NCBI RefSeq assembly: GCF_004361695.1
Contig: NZ_SNVW01000005.1
Span: 180,291 to 244,290, forward strand
From: Curtobacterium flaccumfaciens
GTDB taxonomy: Bacteria; Actinomycetota; Actinomycetes; Actinomycetales; Microbacteriaceae
DNA length: 64,000 nucleotides
Direction of reading: 5' to 3'
Made by a program: the position numbers and the translations under genes. Below the pieces are notes generated by a model that saw only the letters and a list, made by a program, of their open reading frames with translations, was not told where the DNA came from and did not search any database. Of this stretch, positions 25,531 through 34,030 are shown piece after piece; position 1 is the stretch's first letter, and the number at the start of each line of letters is the position of its first letter.

Positions 25531-26091
25531 CGCTCGCGCGGCGAGCCGGAGTGCTTGCACGGAACGGAGGTGTTGTTCCGATCGGTGGCGGCCGTTGGCG
25601 GGAGACGGATGTGGTGCTGCGATGACCGGAAGGAGTCGGGGGTGCTCGTCCAGGGTGAAGTGTCGCATGACGCCGTCGAGGGCAACGGCCCCGTACGTGA
25701 CGATCGCAGTGAGAGCGGGGAGGGCCGCGAGCAGTGTGGCGAGGGCATGCCGCCCCTCGTCGATGTCCTCGAGTCGCACGCGGTCGGGCAGTTCCCATGG
25801 GACAAGGTTCCAGCGGACGTACTCGCCGCGTGCGAGTCCGGACTCGATACGGGCTGCTCGGAACGCGGCCGCGGTCGGGCCCGGGTTGTCCTCGCTGCAG
25901 ATCGCTGCGTGCGCTGCGGCGATGGTCTGGGGGCCAGGCGACTGCATCAGGACCAGGACACGGCTGAATCTGCCGCCGGATCGTGGGTCGAAGCTCGGGA
26001 CGAACCGTCGGCTGCCGTCGGGCGCGGTCCGCCACGTCTCCGCGAGACCGTTCAGCGATCGAACGTCAGCGAGTTCCTCGGGGGTACTCAT
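25519..26091 (-). CDS. uracil-DNA glycosylase superfamily protein
   Basis: This 190-residue protein has the order of UDG-superfamily motifs. VLVLMQSPGP corresponds to the GxxPG water-activating loop, WNLVPWEL follows, then AIVTYGAVAL, and PHPSPANGR corresponds to the HPSP DNA-intercalation loop. It may excise uracil or recognise modified bases, but the active-site residue is not certain. The ATG at 26091 overlaps the stop of the TDT transporter (ATGA), so it is the second gene of that operon. Its 3' end lies at the junction with the truncated transposase. Confidence 0.65.
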   Translation of the reverse strand: MSTPEELADVRSLNGLAETWRTAPDGSRRFVPSFDPRSGGRFSRVLVLMQSPGPQTIAAAHAAICSEDNPGPTAAAFRAARIESGLARGEYVRWNLVPWELPDRVRLEDIDEGRHALATLLAALPALTAIVTYGAVALDGVMRHFTLDEHPRLLPVIAAPHPSPANGRHRSEQHLRSVQALRLAARARQT

Positions 26092-27254
26092 GCCGGCTGT
26101 GGCGGTGCCAGCAGGGTGCCACGGATGACGGATCCGTGAAAGGTGCGAAGGGCAACGGTGATCCATGCGGCGACGAGGCCGGCGTAGTAGATGCCGGCGA
26201 GGACGGCAACGACGGTCAGGCCTGAGTGCAGGGCGAGCCCGTTCAGGCCGGTGACGCAGGTCCCGACGGGGAACGTGAAGGACCACCAAGTCAGGCTGAA
26301 CGGCAAGTGTTCGCGGGCAGTGCGGATGGTGATCGCGAGGGCGATGACGGTCCACAGCAGCGCGAAGCCGAGCATCGCGAACCCGTACACCAGCGCCACG
26401 ACCAGCAGGGCATGCGCGGTACTCGCATCGACAACGGTGGGGGCGTTCGATGCGAGGAGGTTCACCGCGGTGATCGACTGTCCGACCGGCCCGAGGACGA
26501 TCCACAGAGTCGGGACCATGCCGGCGGCCCCGACCTTGTGCTGCGCGAGACGGTTCCAGATCAGCGTGATCACGACCAGCGACGTGATGAGGCTGAGGCC
26601 GAAGAAGCCGTAGCAGGACCACAGCAGCGTCTCCCGCGCCTGCCCGGCGGGGGCGTACGGCAGCAGGAGCGCACCGGTGGAGGCGGACACCATCGGCGGG
26701 ACGATCGGCATCAGCCAGCCGCCGAACGCGGAGTCGGGCTTGTTCTCGTGGCGGGTGAACGCCAGGTACGGCACGAGCACTGCCGTGAGCAGTCCTCCGA
26801 TGGTGCCGATGGTCCACAGGACCCAGTCGATGGTGACGGCGGCGGGCAGGCCGACCCAGTCCTTGCCGAGCAGGAGTGTCCCGGCGCCGACGGTGAGGAA
26901 CGCCATCGGTGGTGCGCCGTAGAAGTGCGAGATCACCGGGTTGAGCTGGTGCCCGGCTGCAGTGCTCCGGTAGCGGATCCAGTGCAGCACCGTCGCGGTC
27001 GTGAGGGCGACGAGGAGCACCGCGGCGATCGCCCACACGACCGTCGCCGCGAGGCGCAGCCCGGGGAACTGCAGCGGCAGTGACGCAGCTGCGACAGCGA
27101 CGATCCCCGTGCCCATGATCGACGCGAACCAGTTCGGTGTGAGATTCGACACGATCAGGCCTGGCCGCTCCAGGTCACGGAACAACGCCGTCTGCGGCCG
27201 TTGGGGCAGCTGGCTACCGTTCGCGGGTGCAGGGTCCGTGCGGAGCGTTGTCAT
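26088..27254 (-). CDS. TDT/SLAC1-family transporter
   Basis: This 388-residue integral membrane protein has about ten hydrophobic segments. The family opening is NLTPNWFASIMGTGIVAVAAASLP. Later blocks are HFYGAPPMAFLTVGAGTLLLG, GGWLMPIVPPMVSASTGALL and FPVGTCVTGLNGLALHSG. The family includes the malate transporter Mae1, the sulfite exporter Ssu1 and TehA. The substrate is unknown, and the divergent LysR regulator is the usual arrangement. I chose the ATG at 27254 (MTTLRTDPAP). Confidence 0.85.
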   Translation of the reverse strand: MTTLRTDPAPANGSQLPQRPQTALFRDLERPGLIVSNLTPNWFASIMGTGIVAVAAASLPLQFPGLRLAATVVWAIAAVLLVALTTATVLHWIRYRSTAAGHQLNPVISHFYGAPPMAFLTVGAGTLLLGKDWVGLPAAVTIDWVLWTIGTIGGLLTAVLVPYLAFTRHENKPDSAFGGWLMPIVPPMVSASTGALLLPYAPAGQARETLLWSCYGFFGLSLITSLVVITLIWNRLAQHKVGAAGMVPTLWIVLGPVGQSITAVNLLASNAPTVVDASTAHALLVVALVYGFAMLGFALLWTVIALAITIRTAREHLPFSLTWWSFTFPVGTCVTGLNGLALHSGLTVVAVLAGIYYAGLVAAWITVALRTFHGSVIRGTLLAPPQPA

Positions 27255-27317
27255 GGGCCAAGCCTGCGCGAATCCTGCCTCTGGCGGTACCCGGAACCTC
27301 TTGGCAGGGCACAATCA

Positions 27318-28250
27318 ATGATTGTGGCACTACGGCGACTCACGGACCGAACCCTCGACCTCGACACACTCGACGTGCTCGCACGCGTCGCCGAGACCGG
27401 CTCCCTCTCCGCTGCCGCTGGAGCGCTCGGCGTCACGCAACAGGCAGTGTCTGCTCGGATCCGGGTCGCCGAGCGCATGGTCGGTCACTTGTTGGTGCAC
27501 CGCTCGACCACGGGGTCGGTGATGACCGAGACCGGCAGGCTCGTCGTCGGGCTGGCCGGACCGGTCCTCGACGCGTCTCGCCACCTCGAAGCAGGAGTGG
27601 CTGCGCTGCGGACTCCCACGGGTTCGCTCGTCGTCGCAGCGTCACAGACGATCGCGGAGCTGCTGCTGCCGGGCTGGCTGCTCGAATTCCGCCGCCGCGA
27701 ACCCGACGTGCGGGTGCGCCTGATCGCGGGCAACTCCGCCGCGGTGACGGACCTCGTGCAGTCGGGTGGCGCGAACCTCGGGTTCACGGAGACCCCGGTG
27801 ACGGCGGCAGGTGTGTCCGCGCAGGTGATCGCGGACGATGAGCTCGCGGTCGTCGTTGCGCCGGAACATCCCTGGGCTCGGTCGACCGGGATCACTGCGG
27901 AGGTCCTGGCGGCGACGGCTCTGCTCCTGCGGGAAGAAGGTTCCGGAACTCGCGCGACCCTCGCCGCATGGCTCAGGGAGGCCGGTTTGAGCATGTCGGT
28001 TCCGGCCGCGGTGCTGGAGACCACGAGCATCATCCGGGCGAACGCGCAGGCTGGAATTGCACCGGCGGTGATGAGCCTTCGCACGGTCGCCGCCGACATC
28101 AACGACGGGTCGCTGGTGCGGGTCCCGCTCGCTGGGCCGCCACTTGCCCGGCCGTTGCGGGCGATCTGGTCGGGAGAGCCTCAGCCAGCTGGTTCTGCTT
28201 TCCTGCGCGTCGCCCACGAGGTGACCGGTCGGGGTCAGCGCAGCCCGTAG
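27318..28250 (+). CDS. LysR-family transcriptional regulator
   Basis: This 310-residue regulator has an N-terminal winged HTH (LDTLDVLARVAETGSLSAAA, GVTQQAVSARIRVAE) and a periplasmic-binding-protein-like effector domain from about residue 90 (GSLVVAASQTIAELLLPGWL, LGFTETPV). It is transcribed divergently from the TDT transporter across a 63-bp spacer that should hold its operator. The ATG at 27318 lies in CAATCAATGATTG. Its 3' end overlaps the convergent enolase gene by 16 bp. Confidence 0.88.
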   Translation: MIVALRRLTDRTLDLDTLDVLARVAETGSLSAAAGALGVTQQAVSARIRVAERMVGHLLVHRSTTGSVMTETGRLVVGLAGPVLDASRHLEAGVAALRTPTGSLVVAASQTIAELLLPGWLLEFRRREPDVRVRLIAGNSAAVTDLVQSGGANLGFTETPVTAAGVSAQVIADDELAVVVAPEHPWARSTGITAEVLAATALLLREEGSGTRATLAAWLREAGLSMSVPAAVLETTSIIRANAQAGIAPAVMSLRTVAADINDGSLVRVPLAGPPLARPLRAIWSGEPQPAGSAFLRVAHEVTGRGQRSP

Positions 28251-29569
28251 GGCAGCTCCGGATTGTTCTCCGCGATCTCGGTGAGCCGGTTGTACTTGGC
28301 GACGCGTTCTCCGCGGGCGGGTGCGCCGGACTTGATCTGTCCGGTTCCGGTGCCGACGACGAGGTCCGCGATGAACGTGTCGGTGGTCTCGCCGGACCGG
28401 TGCGACACCATGCTCCGCATCCCGAGCGAGCGTGCGACGCCGATCGCGTCGAGGGTCTGGGAGACGGTGCCGATCTGGTTCGGCTTGATGAGCGCCGCGT
28501 TCGAGAGCCCGTCCTTCCCACCGTCGCGGATGCGCTGCGGATCGGTGACGTAGAGATCATCGCCGACGATCTGGAGCATGTCGCCGAGCGCGAACGACAT
28601 CGCCTTCCAGCCGCCGTGGTCATCTTCGGAGAAGCCGTCTTCGATGCTCCGGATCGGATACCGGCTGATGAGGTCGCGGTAGTAGTCGACCATGCCTGCG
28701 CGGTCGAGCCGGCGGTCCACGACCCGGTAGCTACCGTCACCGAGCGCGAACTCGTTCGCCGCCGGGTCGAGTGCGATCGCGACGGTGTCCACGCCGGGCT
28801 CGTAACCGGCGGCACTGATCGCGGCGACGAGGAGGTCGAGGGCCTCCTCGGGCGCGGCGATCGACGGGGCGAAGCCGCCTTCGTCCCCGAGACCGAGACT
28901 GCCGAACCGTTCCCGGACCAGTGCCGCCAGCGCGTGGTAGACGTCCGATCCGATCCGAACCGCGTCGGTCATGGTCTCGGCGTTCACCGGGGCGATCATG
29001 AACTCCTGGAAGTCGAGCGCGTTCGCTGCGTGCGCTCCGCCGTTGAGCACGTTGAAGTGCGGGACGGGCAGGCGGGGCGTGCTGCCGGTGACGTCTGCGA
29101 TCCAACGCCAGAGCGGCAGCTCCGCTGCGGCGGCGAGAGCGCGTGCCATCGCGATCGAGGTCGCGACGACACTGTTCGCGCCGAGCCGGCGGTGGTTCGG
29201 GGTGCCGTCGAGGGCAGCGAGGGCGGCGTCGGCCTGCCCGATCGAGGTCCACGACTGGCCGGTGATCATCGGTGCGACGTCCGTCGTGATGAGGTGCAGT
29301 GCCTGGCTCACGTCGCGGCCGCCGTAGCTGCTGCCGCCGTCGCGAAGCTCGACAGCCTCATGCGCGCCAGTGGATGCGCCTGCGGGGGCGTCACCGGTGA
29401 CGACGGTGCCGTCCTCGAGCTCGAGACGCACCTGGATCGTCGGGTAGCCGCGGGAGTCGAGGATCCGGGAGCCGTGCAGGCTGCTGATGGTGACGGGGCG
29501 GCTGGTGTGGGTCACGTACTCGCCCTGATGGTGGGTGGTGTGGTGGACGTTGCTGATGTAGTCGTTCAC
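28235..29569 (-). CDS. eno: enolase, accessory copy in the fluoride cassette
   Basis: This 444-residue enolase (2-phosphoglycerate to phosphoenolpyruvate) keeps the family blocks ILDSRGYPTIQVRLELEDG, GANSVVATSIAMARA, FNVLNGGAHAANALDFQEFM, SIEDGFSEDDHGGW (metal ligands), SHRSGETTDTFIADLVVG and the C-terminal GERVAKYNRLTEIAENN. It lies inside the transposon, not in a glycolytic context. Beside pyrophosphatase and two fluoride channels, a spare enolase makes sense because fluoride with phosphate inhibits enolase. The start is uncertain: GTG 29569, or GTG 29515 which also has a purine-rich site. Confidence 0.9.
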   Translation of the reverse strand: MNDYISNVHHTTHHQGEYVTHTSRPVTISSLHGSRILDSRGYPTIQVRLELEDGTVVTGDAPAGASTGAHEAVELRDGGSSYGGRDVSQALHLITTDVAPMITGQSWTSIGQADAALAALDGTPNHRRLGANSVVATSIAMARALAAAAELPLWRWIADVTGSTPRLPVPHFNVLNGGAHAANALDFQEFMIAPVNAETMTDAVRIGSDVYHALAALVRERFGSLGLGDEGGFAPSIAAPEEALDLLVAAISAAGYEPGVDTVAIALDPAANEFALGDGSYRVVDRRLDRAGMVDYYRDLISRYPIRSIEDGFSEDDHGGWKAMSFALGDMLQIVGDDLYVTDPQRIRDGGKDGLSNAALIKPNQIGTVSQTLDAIGVARSLGMRSMVSHRSGETTDTFIADLVVGTGTGQIKSGAPARGERVAKYNRLTEIAENNPELPYGLR

Positions 29570-29714
29570 GGCGGTTGTCGCCTTTCGGGTTGGTCGTGCG
29601 GGTGTGGGCCGCGGGGAGGCGGAGGGACGACCTCCTGGCGATCACTGGGCGCCAGTTGCCTCCCCACGGCGGTTCAGGGCGCGCACTGGATGGTGTCGGG
29701 TGCGCGGGTGCCGG

Positions 29715-30200
29715 TCAGGGGTGCGGGGTGAACCGTTCCTGTGCGGCGCGGATGATGGCTTCGGCGTCGACACGGTTCGCCCACCCGTTGGTGGTGACGT
29801 GCTTGCCGTGCTCGATCTCCTTGTAGTGGGCGAAGAAGTGCTCGATCTCCGCCAGGACCGGCTCGGCGACGTCGGAGATGTCCTGGACGTGGTCGAAGCG
29901 GACGTCTCCGGCGGGGACGGTGAGGATCTTGTCATCGCCGCCGTTCTCGTCGACCATGCGGAGCATCCCGACCGGGCGGACGTCGATGACGACGCCGGGG
30001 AACGTGGGCCGGGGCAGCAGCACGAGCGCGTCGAGGGGGTCGCCGTCATCGCCGAGAGTGTCGTCGATCGAGCCGTAGTCCTGCGGGAACACCATGCTGG
30101 TGAACACCGCCCGGTCCAGGCGGATCCGTCCGGTGGCGTGGTCGACCTCGTACTTGTTGCCGCTGCCGCGGGGGATCTCGATCGTGATGTCGAAGTGCAT
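29715..30200 (-). CDS. ppa: inorganic pyrophosphatase
   Basis: This 161-residue family I pyrophosphatase starts [20 protein letters not shown] and contains [20 protein letters not shown], with the DxDPxD metal-binding signature, then DGDDK-type residues in [12 protein letters not shown] chose ATG 30200 with GGGAG 11 bases upstream; an in-frame TTG at 30230 is less likely. It lies 26 bases after crcB1. Pyrophosphatase is inhibited by fluoride, so an extra copy fits the cassette. Confidence 0.93.
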   Translation of the reverse strand: MHFDITIEIPRGSGNKYEVDHATGRIRLDRAVFTSMVFPQDYGSIDDTLGDDGDPLDALVLLPRPTFPGVVIDVRPVGMLRMVDENGGDDKILTVPAGDVRFDHVQDISDVAEPVLAEIEHFFAHYKEIEHGKHVTTNGWANRVDAEAIIRAAQERFTPHP

Positions 30201-30226
30201 GAGCTGTTCGTCTCCCAGTCGGATGG

Positions 30227-30598
30227 TCAAGTGAGGGTGCCGAGGGTGACGCCCCCGGCGGCTGCGGCGACGGAGACGACGAGCATCCCGAGCCCGTTCA
30301 CGGCAGCCGCGGTGGTGCGGCCAGTGCGTGCGAGGCGGACGGTCTCGAAGCTGGCGGTGCTGAACGTGGTGTAGCCACCCATGAGCCCTGTTCCGAGCAC
30401 CGCGACGGGGGTGGCGCCGAGGTGACCGGCGGCGCCGGTGATCAAGCCCAGCAGGAACGAGCCGGTGATGTTGATCGTCAGCGTCCCGACCGGGAGCCGG
30501 AACTGCCGACCCCGGTTGATCGCACCATCCACGAAGAACCGTGCGGCCGCGCCGACACCGCCAGCGACCGCGACGCTGAGGAAGGCCAGGGCGCTCAT
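30227..30598 (-). CDS. crcB: fluoride channel subunit CrcB/Fluc 1
   Basis: This 123-residue membrane protein has four hydrophobic helices. The family motifs are [30 protein letters not shown] (with the pore Asn) and [12 protein letters not shown] (the central Na+-binding Thr/Ser break). Fluc channels work as dual-topology dimers that let fluoride leave the cell. Adjacent paired genes, as here, usually form a heterodimer. It overlaps crcB2 by ATGA. Confidence 0.95.
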   Translation of the reverse strand: MSALAFLSVAVAGGVGAAARFFVDGAINRGRQFRLPVGTLTINITGSFLLGLITGAAGHLGATPVAVLGTGLMGGYTTFSTASFETVRLARTGRTTAAAVNGLGMLVVSVAAAAGGVTLGTLT

Positions 30599-31098
30599 GA
30601 TGTGGCCCCGTTCGGTCGGACCAAACCCGCGATCGCGAGGCCGCTACCGGTGGCGATCGCGCCGGCGAGGACCGTCAGGAGCGCGTACCCGGTGCCGGCC
30701 AACCCGCGGCCAGCGAGGAACAACACCGCGGTGCTGGTCGCGAGGGTGCTGTAGGTGGTGAACCCGCCGAGGACACCGGTTCCCAGAAGCAGGCGCAGTG
30801 TCCGGCGGCGACCCTCGTCAGGTCCGCGATGCGCGAGGTGTTCCAGCAGCACACCCAGTAGGAGCGCGCCGGCGATGTTGATCCAGAAGATCGCCCAGGA
30901 CACCTCCTGCTGAGCGGGGAACGCGGTGCTGAGTCCGTCGCGTGCGGCGGTACCGATGGCGCCGCCGAGTGCGACGACACCGAGGTACCGCCACCGCAGA
31001 TGCACTGGCCGGTCGATACGTTCCGGGTCGTTGGCGTCGATGTCTGGGTCGGGCGGGAGCTGCCCATCGGGCAGGTGCGTGTCCGTTCGGGAGGTCAT
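30595..31098 (-). CDS. crcB: fluoride channel subunit CrcB/Fluc 2
   Basis: This 167-residue partner of Fluc 1 has a hydrophilic 35-residue N-terminal extension ([12 protein letters not shown]). The family core follows: [36 protein letters not shown] and [16 protein letters not shown]. The start overlaps the phosphoglycerate mutase stop and its own stop overlaps crcB1, so the cassette is one tightly coupled operon. Confidence 0.94.
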   Translation of the reverse strand: MTSRTDTHLPDGQLPPDPDIDANDPERIDRPVHLRWRYLGVVALGGAIGTAARDGLSTAFPAQQEVSWAIFWINIAGALLLGVLLEHLAHRGPDEGRRRTLRLLLGTGVLGGFTTYSTLATSTAVLFLAGRGLAGTGYALLTVLAGAIATGSGLAIAGLVRPNGATS

Positions 31099-31838
31099 GT
31101 TCCACCTTCCGCAGCGACCGCTGCCGCTGCTGCTCGTGCTGCCGGATGCAGGTACTCCCCACCCCGCGGACAGAACCCACCGTCGCCGTCGAACCGGTAG
31201 ATCAGGGGTTCGCCCGTGGGGAGGTTCAGGTCCGCGAGCTCACCGTCAGTTAGGCCGTCCATGCAGGCACACAGTGCCCGCAGTGAGTTGCCGTGCGCGA
31301 CGACGAGCACTGTCTGCCCGTCGCGGAGTGCCGGGGTGATGCTGTGCGACAGGACGGGTTGGACCCGGCGGATGACGTCGGAGAGTGTTTCGGTTCGACG
31401 AAGTGCCGCCCACGGCAGTCCACGAAGCGCCGGCGTCCGCCGGAGCGCCAGCCACGCGCGGATCGACATGCGTGGTGGCCGTCCCGTGCGGGTCCGACGA
31501 ACAGCGAAGAACTGCTCCGCCCCCAACGCCGCTTGCGCATTCTGCTTGGACATGCCGGTGAGGGCGCCGTAGTTCCGCTCGTTCAACCGCCACGTCGACT
31601 CGATCGGCGCATCACGTCCGAGGACGTCGGTGACGAGCTCCGCCGTGTGGAGCGCCCGCTCGAGCGTCGACGTGAGCACGAGGTCCGGTCGGATGCCGGC
31701 ATGCAGAAGTAGCAACCCAGCCCGATTCGCTTCGGCGCTGCCCTGTTCGGTCAGCGCGACGTCTCGCAAGCCGGTGAAGGTACCGGCAGCGTTCGCAGTG
31801 CTCTGTCCGTGGCGGAGCAGAACAAGCTGGCCGGTCAC
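31095..31838 (-). CDS. 2,3-bisphosphoglycerate-dependent phosphoglycerate mutase
   Basis: This 247-residue histidine-phosphatase-fold enzyme has LVLLRHGQSTAN (phosphohistidine RHG), TSTLERALHTAEL, LNERNYGALTGM (typical of dPGM) and VVAHGNSLRALC with the second catalytic His. It interconverts 3- and 2-phosphoglycerate, the step before enolase. GTG 31838 overlaps the uspA stop (GTGA), like the other joins in this operon; GTG 31850 is possible. Its presence supports a module that keeps lower glycolysis running under fluoride stress. Confidence 0.88.
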   Translation of the reverse strand: MTGQLVLLRHGQSTANAAGTFTGLRDVALTEQGSAEANRAGLLLLHAGIRPDLVLTSTLERALHTAELVTDVLGRDAPIESTWRLNERNYGALTGMSKQNAQAALGAEQFFAVRRTRTGRPPRMSIRAWLALRRTPALRGLPWAALRRTETLSDVIRRVQPVLSHSITPALRDGQTVLVVAHGNSLRALCACMDGLTDGELADLNLPTGEPLIYRFDGDGGFCPRGGEYLHPAARAAAAAVAAEGGT

Positions 31839-32341
31839 GGGGTGTCCCACGGCAGTGGGGCATCGAACCCGACCGGATCAACGGGCACTACGAGCACTGA
31901 ACGGTGCTGCTGATGGGTCAGCCGTACCGCGACCGACCCCGTGAAGAACTCCGCGATTCGACCCGCTCCCGTCCTGGCCCCGACGACCAGCATCGCCGCG
32001 TCGCGGTCTTCGGCCACTTGCGACAGTGCCCGGCTCGGATCCCCGACACCCGGGACGAACGTGACGTCGACGCCGTAGGTCGTTGCGGCAGCACGTACTG
32101 CCGCCTTGTCACTGTCCGACAAGCCCTGCGGTGTCGTGTCAGCGGTGTCAGGGTCGATCGGTTCCACCATCACCGACCCGTCCGAGCGCGTACCGGCATC
32201 GAAGAGCGATGCATCCACGCTGACGCACACCAGCGTCGTACCGAAGCGCCGCGCGATAGACGACGCAACCTCGATGACCCCCGGAGCGAGGCCGGGCAGG
32301 ACGCCGACGACGACCGGTCCGGAACCGATTGGTGCTGTCAT
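31835..32341 (-). CDS. universal stress protein (UspA) family
   Basis: This 168-residue alpha/beta nucleotide-binding fold protein has VVVGVLPGLAPGVIEVASSIARRFG at the start and the ATP-loop-like MLVVGARTGAGRIAEFFTGSVAVRLTHQQHRSVLVVP at the end (G-2x-G-9x-G-S/T pattern). It is the first gene of the fluoride operon. Its AGGGAG ribosome-binding site is buried in a leader hairpin (32347-32390). Its role in fluoride stress is unknown. Confidence 0.85.
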   Translation of the reverse strand: MTAPIGSGPVVVGVLPGLAPGVIEVASSIARRFGTTLVCVSVDASLFDAGTRSDGSVMVEPIDPDTADTTPQGLSDSDKAAVRAAATTYGVDVTFVPGVGDPSRALSQVAEDRDAAMLVVGARTGAGRIAEFFTGSVAVRLTHQQHRSVLVVPVDPVGFDAPLPWDTP

Positions 32342-32460
32342 GACACTCCCTACCTCAGGCGCGCAGAAGCGCGACCAGCTGAGATAGGGACTGTTGTCGA
32401 CAACTGTCGAGGTTGGGTCCGGCAAGCCCCACTACCGGGTCCGAAGACACCACCATTATG
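32342..32460 (-). promoter_or_regulatory. structured leader of the fluoride operon
   Basis: The first 50 bases before the uspA ATG form a 12-bp hairpin (arms 32347-32358 and 32379-32390, one G-U pair) that contains the Shine-Dalgarno AGGGAG. Next comes a perfect 12-bp palindrome GTTGTCGACAAC (32393-32404), and a CATAAT -10-like element at 32455-32460. This could be an operator plus translational switch. It lacks the invariant GAUG...GUUC core of the known fluoride riboswitch. Confidence 0.5.
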
Positions 32461-32688
32461 CACCCGAACCCCAAGTCACGCGGGCCGTCTCGCGCACCCG
32501 CGACGTCCCGACACCGAAGGAAGCGATTCCGACGACACGGAGCGAAGCTGCCCACAGCTACGAGACAGGCGGTTCTGAACGGCAGCTCACCGTGCGGATC
32601 GCCGGTTTTAGCGGAATCGGAGGTTTGTGGCACGTCCGATAGACAGAGTTCTCCTGGCCGAATGAGGGACGGCTTTTTGAACCGGCGG

Positions 32689-32916
32689 TTACTTCTGCCC
32701 GCGGCGTGCTCGACGCAGTTCTGCGACGATGCGAGCACGCTCGGGATCCTTGGCCAGCGTGCGGTCGTCGATGACATCGATGACGTGCTGGATCAGTACG
32801 ACGACCTGCTTGGGCAAGACGACACTGAGCACGCCACCAACGACGGCGATGACGCCAGTCAGGGCAGCGGTACCACCGGAGGCCATCAGCATGTCCACCG
32901 TGTCGGTGATGGGCAT
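32689..32916 (-). CDS. small membrane protein, unknown function
   Basis: This 75-residue protein has the very strong ribosome site GAAGGAGG before MPITDTVDMLMASGG. One long hydrophobic stretch (ALTGVIAVVGGVLSVVLP, residues about 18-35) is followed by an amphipathic segment VVVLIQHVIDVIDD and a charged tail RARIVAELRRARRGQK. It lies upstream of the fluoride operon on the same strand, separated by about 350 bp. I do not recognise a family. The size is holin-like, but nothing else supports that. Confidence 0.6.
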   Translation of the reverse strand: MPITDTVDMLMASGGTAALTGVIAVVGGVLSVVLPKQVVVLIQHVIDVIDDRTLAKDPERARIVAELRRARRGQK

Positions 32917-33066
32917 GATGCCTCCTTCGGGATTGGCCAGATGCGGCCAGAACCCACCCGTCGTCGGGTGGGGGCATGAGAGCGCCGACGCGCAATGAGG
33001 GGCGCGGCGGCGGATGGCAGGGGCGCCGATCGCTTCCTGCAGATGCCCGGTTCAGATCAGGGCGTG

Positions 33067-33094
33067 AAAAAGGCCGGTCCTGAGAGGGCCGGCC
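33067..33094 (-). terminator. intrinsic terminator (minus strand)
   Basis: Stem GGCCGGTCC/GGGCCGGCC (9 bp, one G-U) with loop TGAGA. On the minus strand a UUUUU tract follows. Confidence 0.8.
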
Positions 33095-33207
33095 GGAGAC
33101 AGAATCGTGGTGTCTTGAGTGTCAGCGTACAGAACGGATGCGACACCCGCGAGATTCCGGGCAGACGCGTGCCGAGCAGTCTCACAGTAGTGGAGCAGCC
33201 AGGCATG

Positions 33208-33232
33208 AAAAAAGCCGATCCAGAGGACCGGC
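33208..33232 (-). terminator. intrinsic terminator after the DUF4396 gene
   Basis: Stem GCCGATCC/GGACCGGC (7 of 8 paired) with a 3-base loop; on the minus strand a run of six U follows. It lies about 115 bp after the DUF4396 stop. The 110 bp between this and the next terminator hold no clear gene. Confidence 0.78.
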
Positions 33233-33348
33233 TGTAGGCGCGCACTATGGACGCAGGACGATTCTGACACAGCTGGCGGACATTCGGCAAGAAGCAAGGT
33301 TGGCGCTCTTCACGCGTCGCCAGCTCGCCGCCGTTGGTCGGAGGTTCT

Positions 33349-33834
33349 TCAGTGGTGGCCGTGAACGACCGCGTGCCCGAGCCCGCGGCTGATCATCCAC
33401 CTGTTGACGGGGGTCGTCACGATGAAGGCGATGACGAGGGAGAACGCGAGCGAGCCCCAGAACAGCCAGTCGCTTAGCTGCGCGTCCATGGCGCCGGGGA
33501 CAGCGACGATGACGGTGTTGTCGATGATCTCCATCACGGCGATCGACACAGTGTCGGCGGCGAGAGCGACCTTGAACGCGGCGGAGAACGTCAGTCCTGA
33601 TCGGATGACGCCGCGCATCGTGAGTGCGTAGCCGAAGATGAACGCGAGCACGATCGACAGGATGATCGTCCCGGTGTTGTGCAAGCCGGTGGCGGTGCCA
33701 ATGACCATGCCAAGCACCTCACCGATCGCGCAGCCGCTGAGGCAGTGCAGCGTCGCTTGCGCGGCCATCGACCAGGTTGTCGTCCCGTGGCTGCCGCTGT
33801 GCTCGGCCATGTTGTGGTGCTCGTGCGCGTTCAT
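33349..33834 (-). CDS. DUF4396 membrane protein
   Basis: This 161-residue protein has a His-rich N-terminus (MNAHEHHNMAEHSGSHG), about four transmembrane helices (LHCLSGCAIGEVLGMVIG, TIILSIVLAFIFGYAL, WLFWGSLAFSLVIAFIV) and a His-rich end (HAVVHGHH). The blocks CLSGCAIGEVLGM and PVNRWMISRGLGHA fit DUF4396, often found with copper genes. ATG 33834 follows GAGGAG. The G/C-tract palindrome upstream suggests copper control. Confidence 0.8.
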   Translation of the reverse strand: MNAHEHHNMAEHSGSHGTTTWSMAAQATLHCLSGCAIGEVLGMVIGTATGLHNTGTIILSIVLAFIFGYALTMRGVIRSGLTFSAAFKVALAADTVSIAVMEIIDNTVIVAVPGAMDAQLSDWLFWGSLAFSLVIAFIVTTPVNRWMISRGLGHAVVHGHH

Positions 33835-33870
33835 GGTGCTCCTCACCGGTTGTTGTCAACGTTTCGTTCT

Positions 33871-33889
33871 GGTACCCCCGGGGGGTACC
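33871..33889. promoter_or_regulatory. CsoR-like operator palindrome
   Basis: GGTACCCCCGGGGGGTACC is a near-perfect palindrome with GTACCCC/GGGGTAC arms, the type bound by the copper sensor CsoR. It lies between the divergent DUF4396 and small membrane-protein genes. No csoR gene is in the window, so the regulator would act in trans. Confidence 0.65.
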
Positions 33890-34030
33890 CTAGACGCCTA
33901 ACGCTGATCGCTCTGATGTGTTCCCAAGCCGATCCGTGTCGCCGTGAGTCCGTTCCGCTGGTTGCTTCCGCTCGGTCCGCTGTCGCACCATGAGTCCCGC
34001 ACCCTGGCCAGCCAGATCACCGAAAGCCGC

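Noticed and set aside
32342..32480. Known fluoride (crcB) riboswitch upstream of the fluoride operon
   Set aside because: The invariant GAUG...GUUC core and AAC-GC joining segment are not present on the minus strand; only a loosely similar hairpin/pseudoknot layout is.
33052..33297. Overlapping 77- and 81-residue minus-strand frames
   Set aside because: They run through both terminator stems and have no ribosome site.
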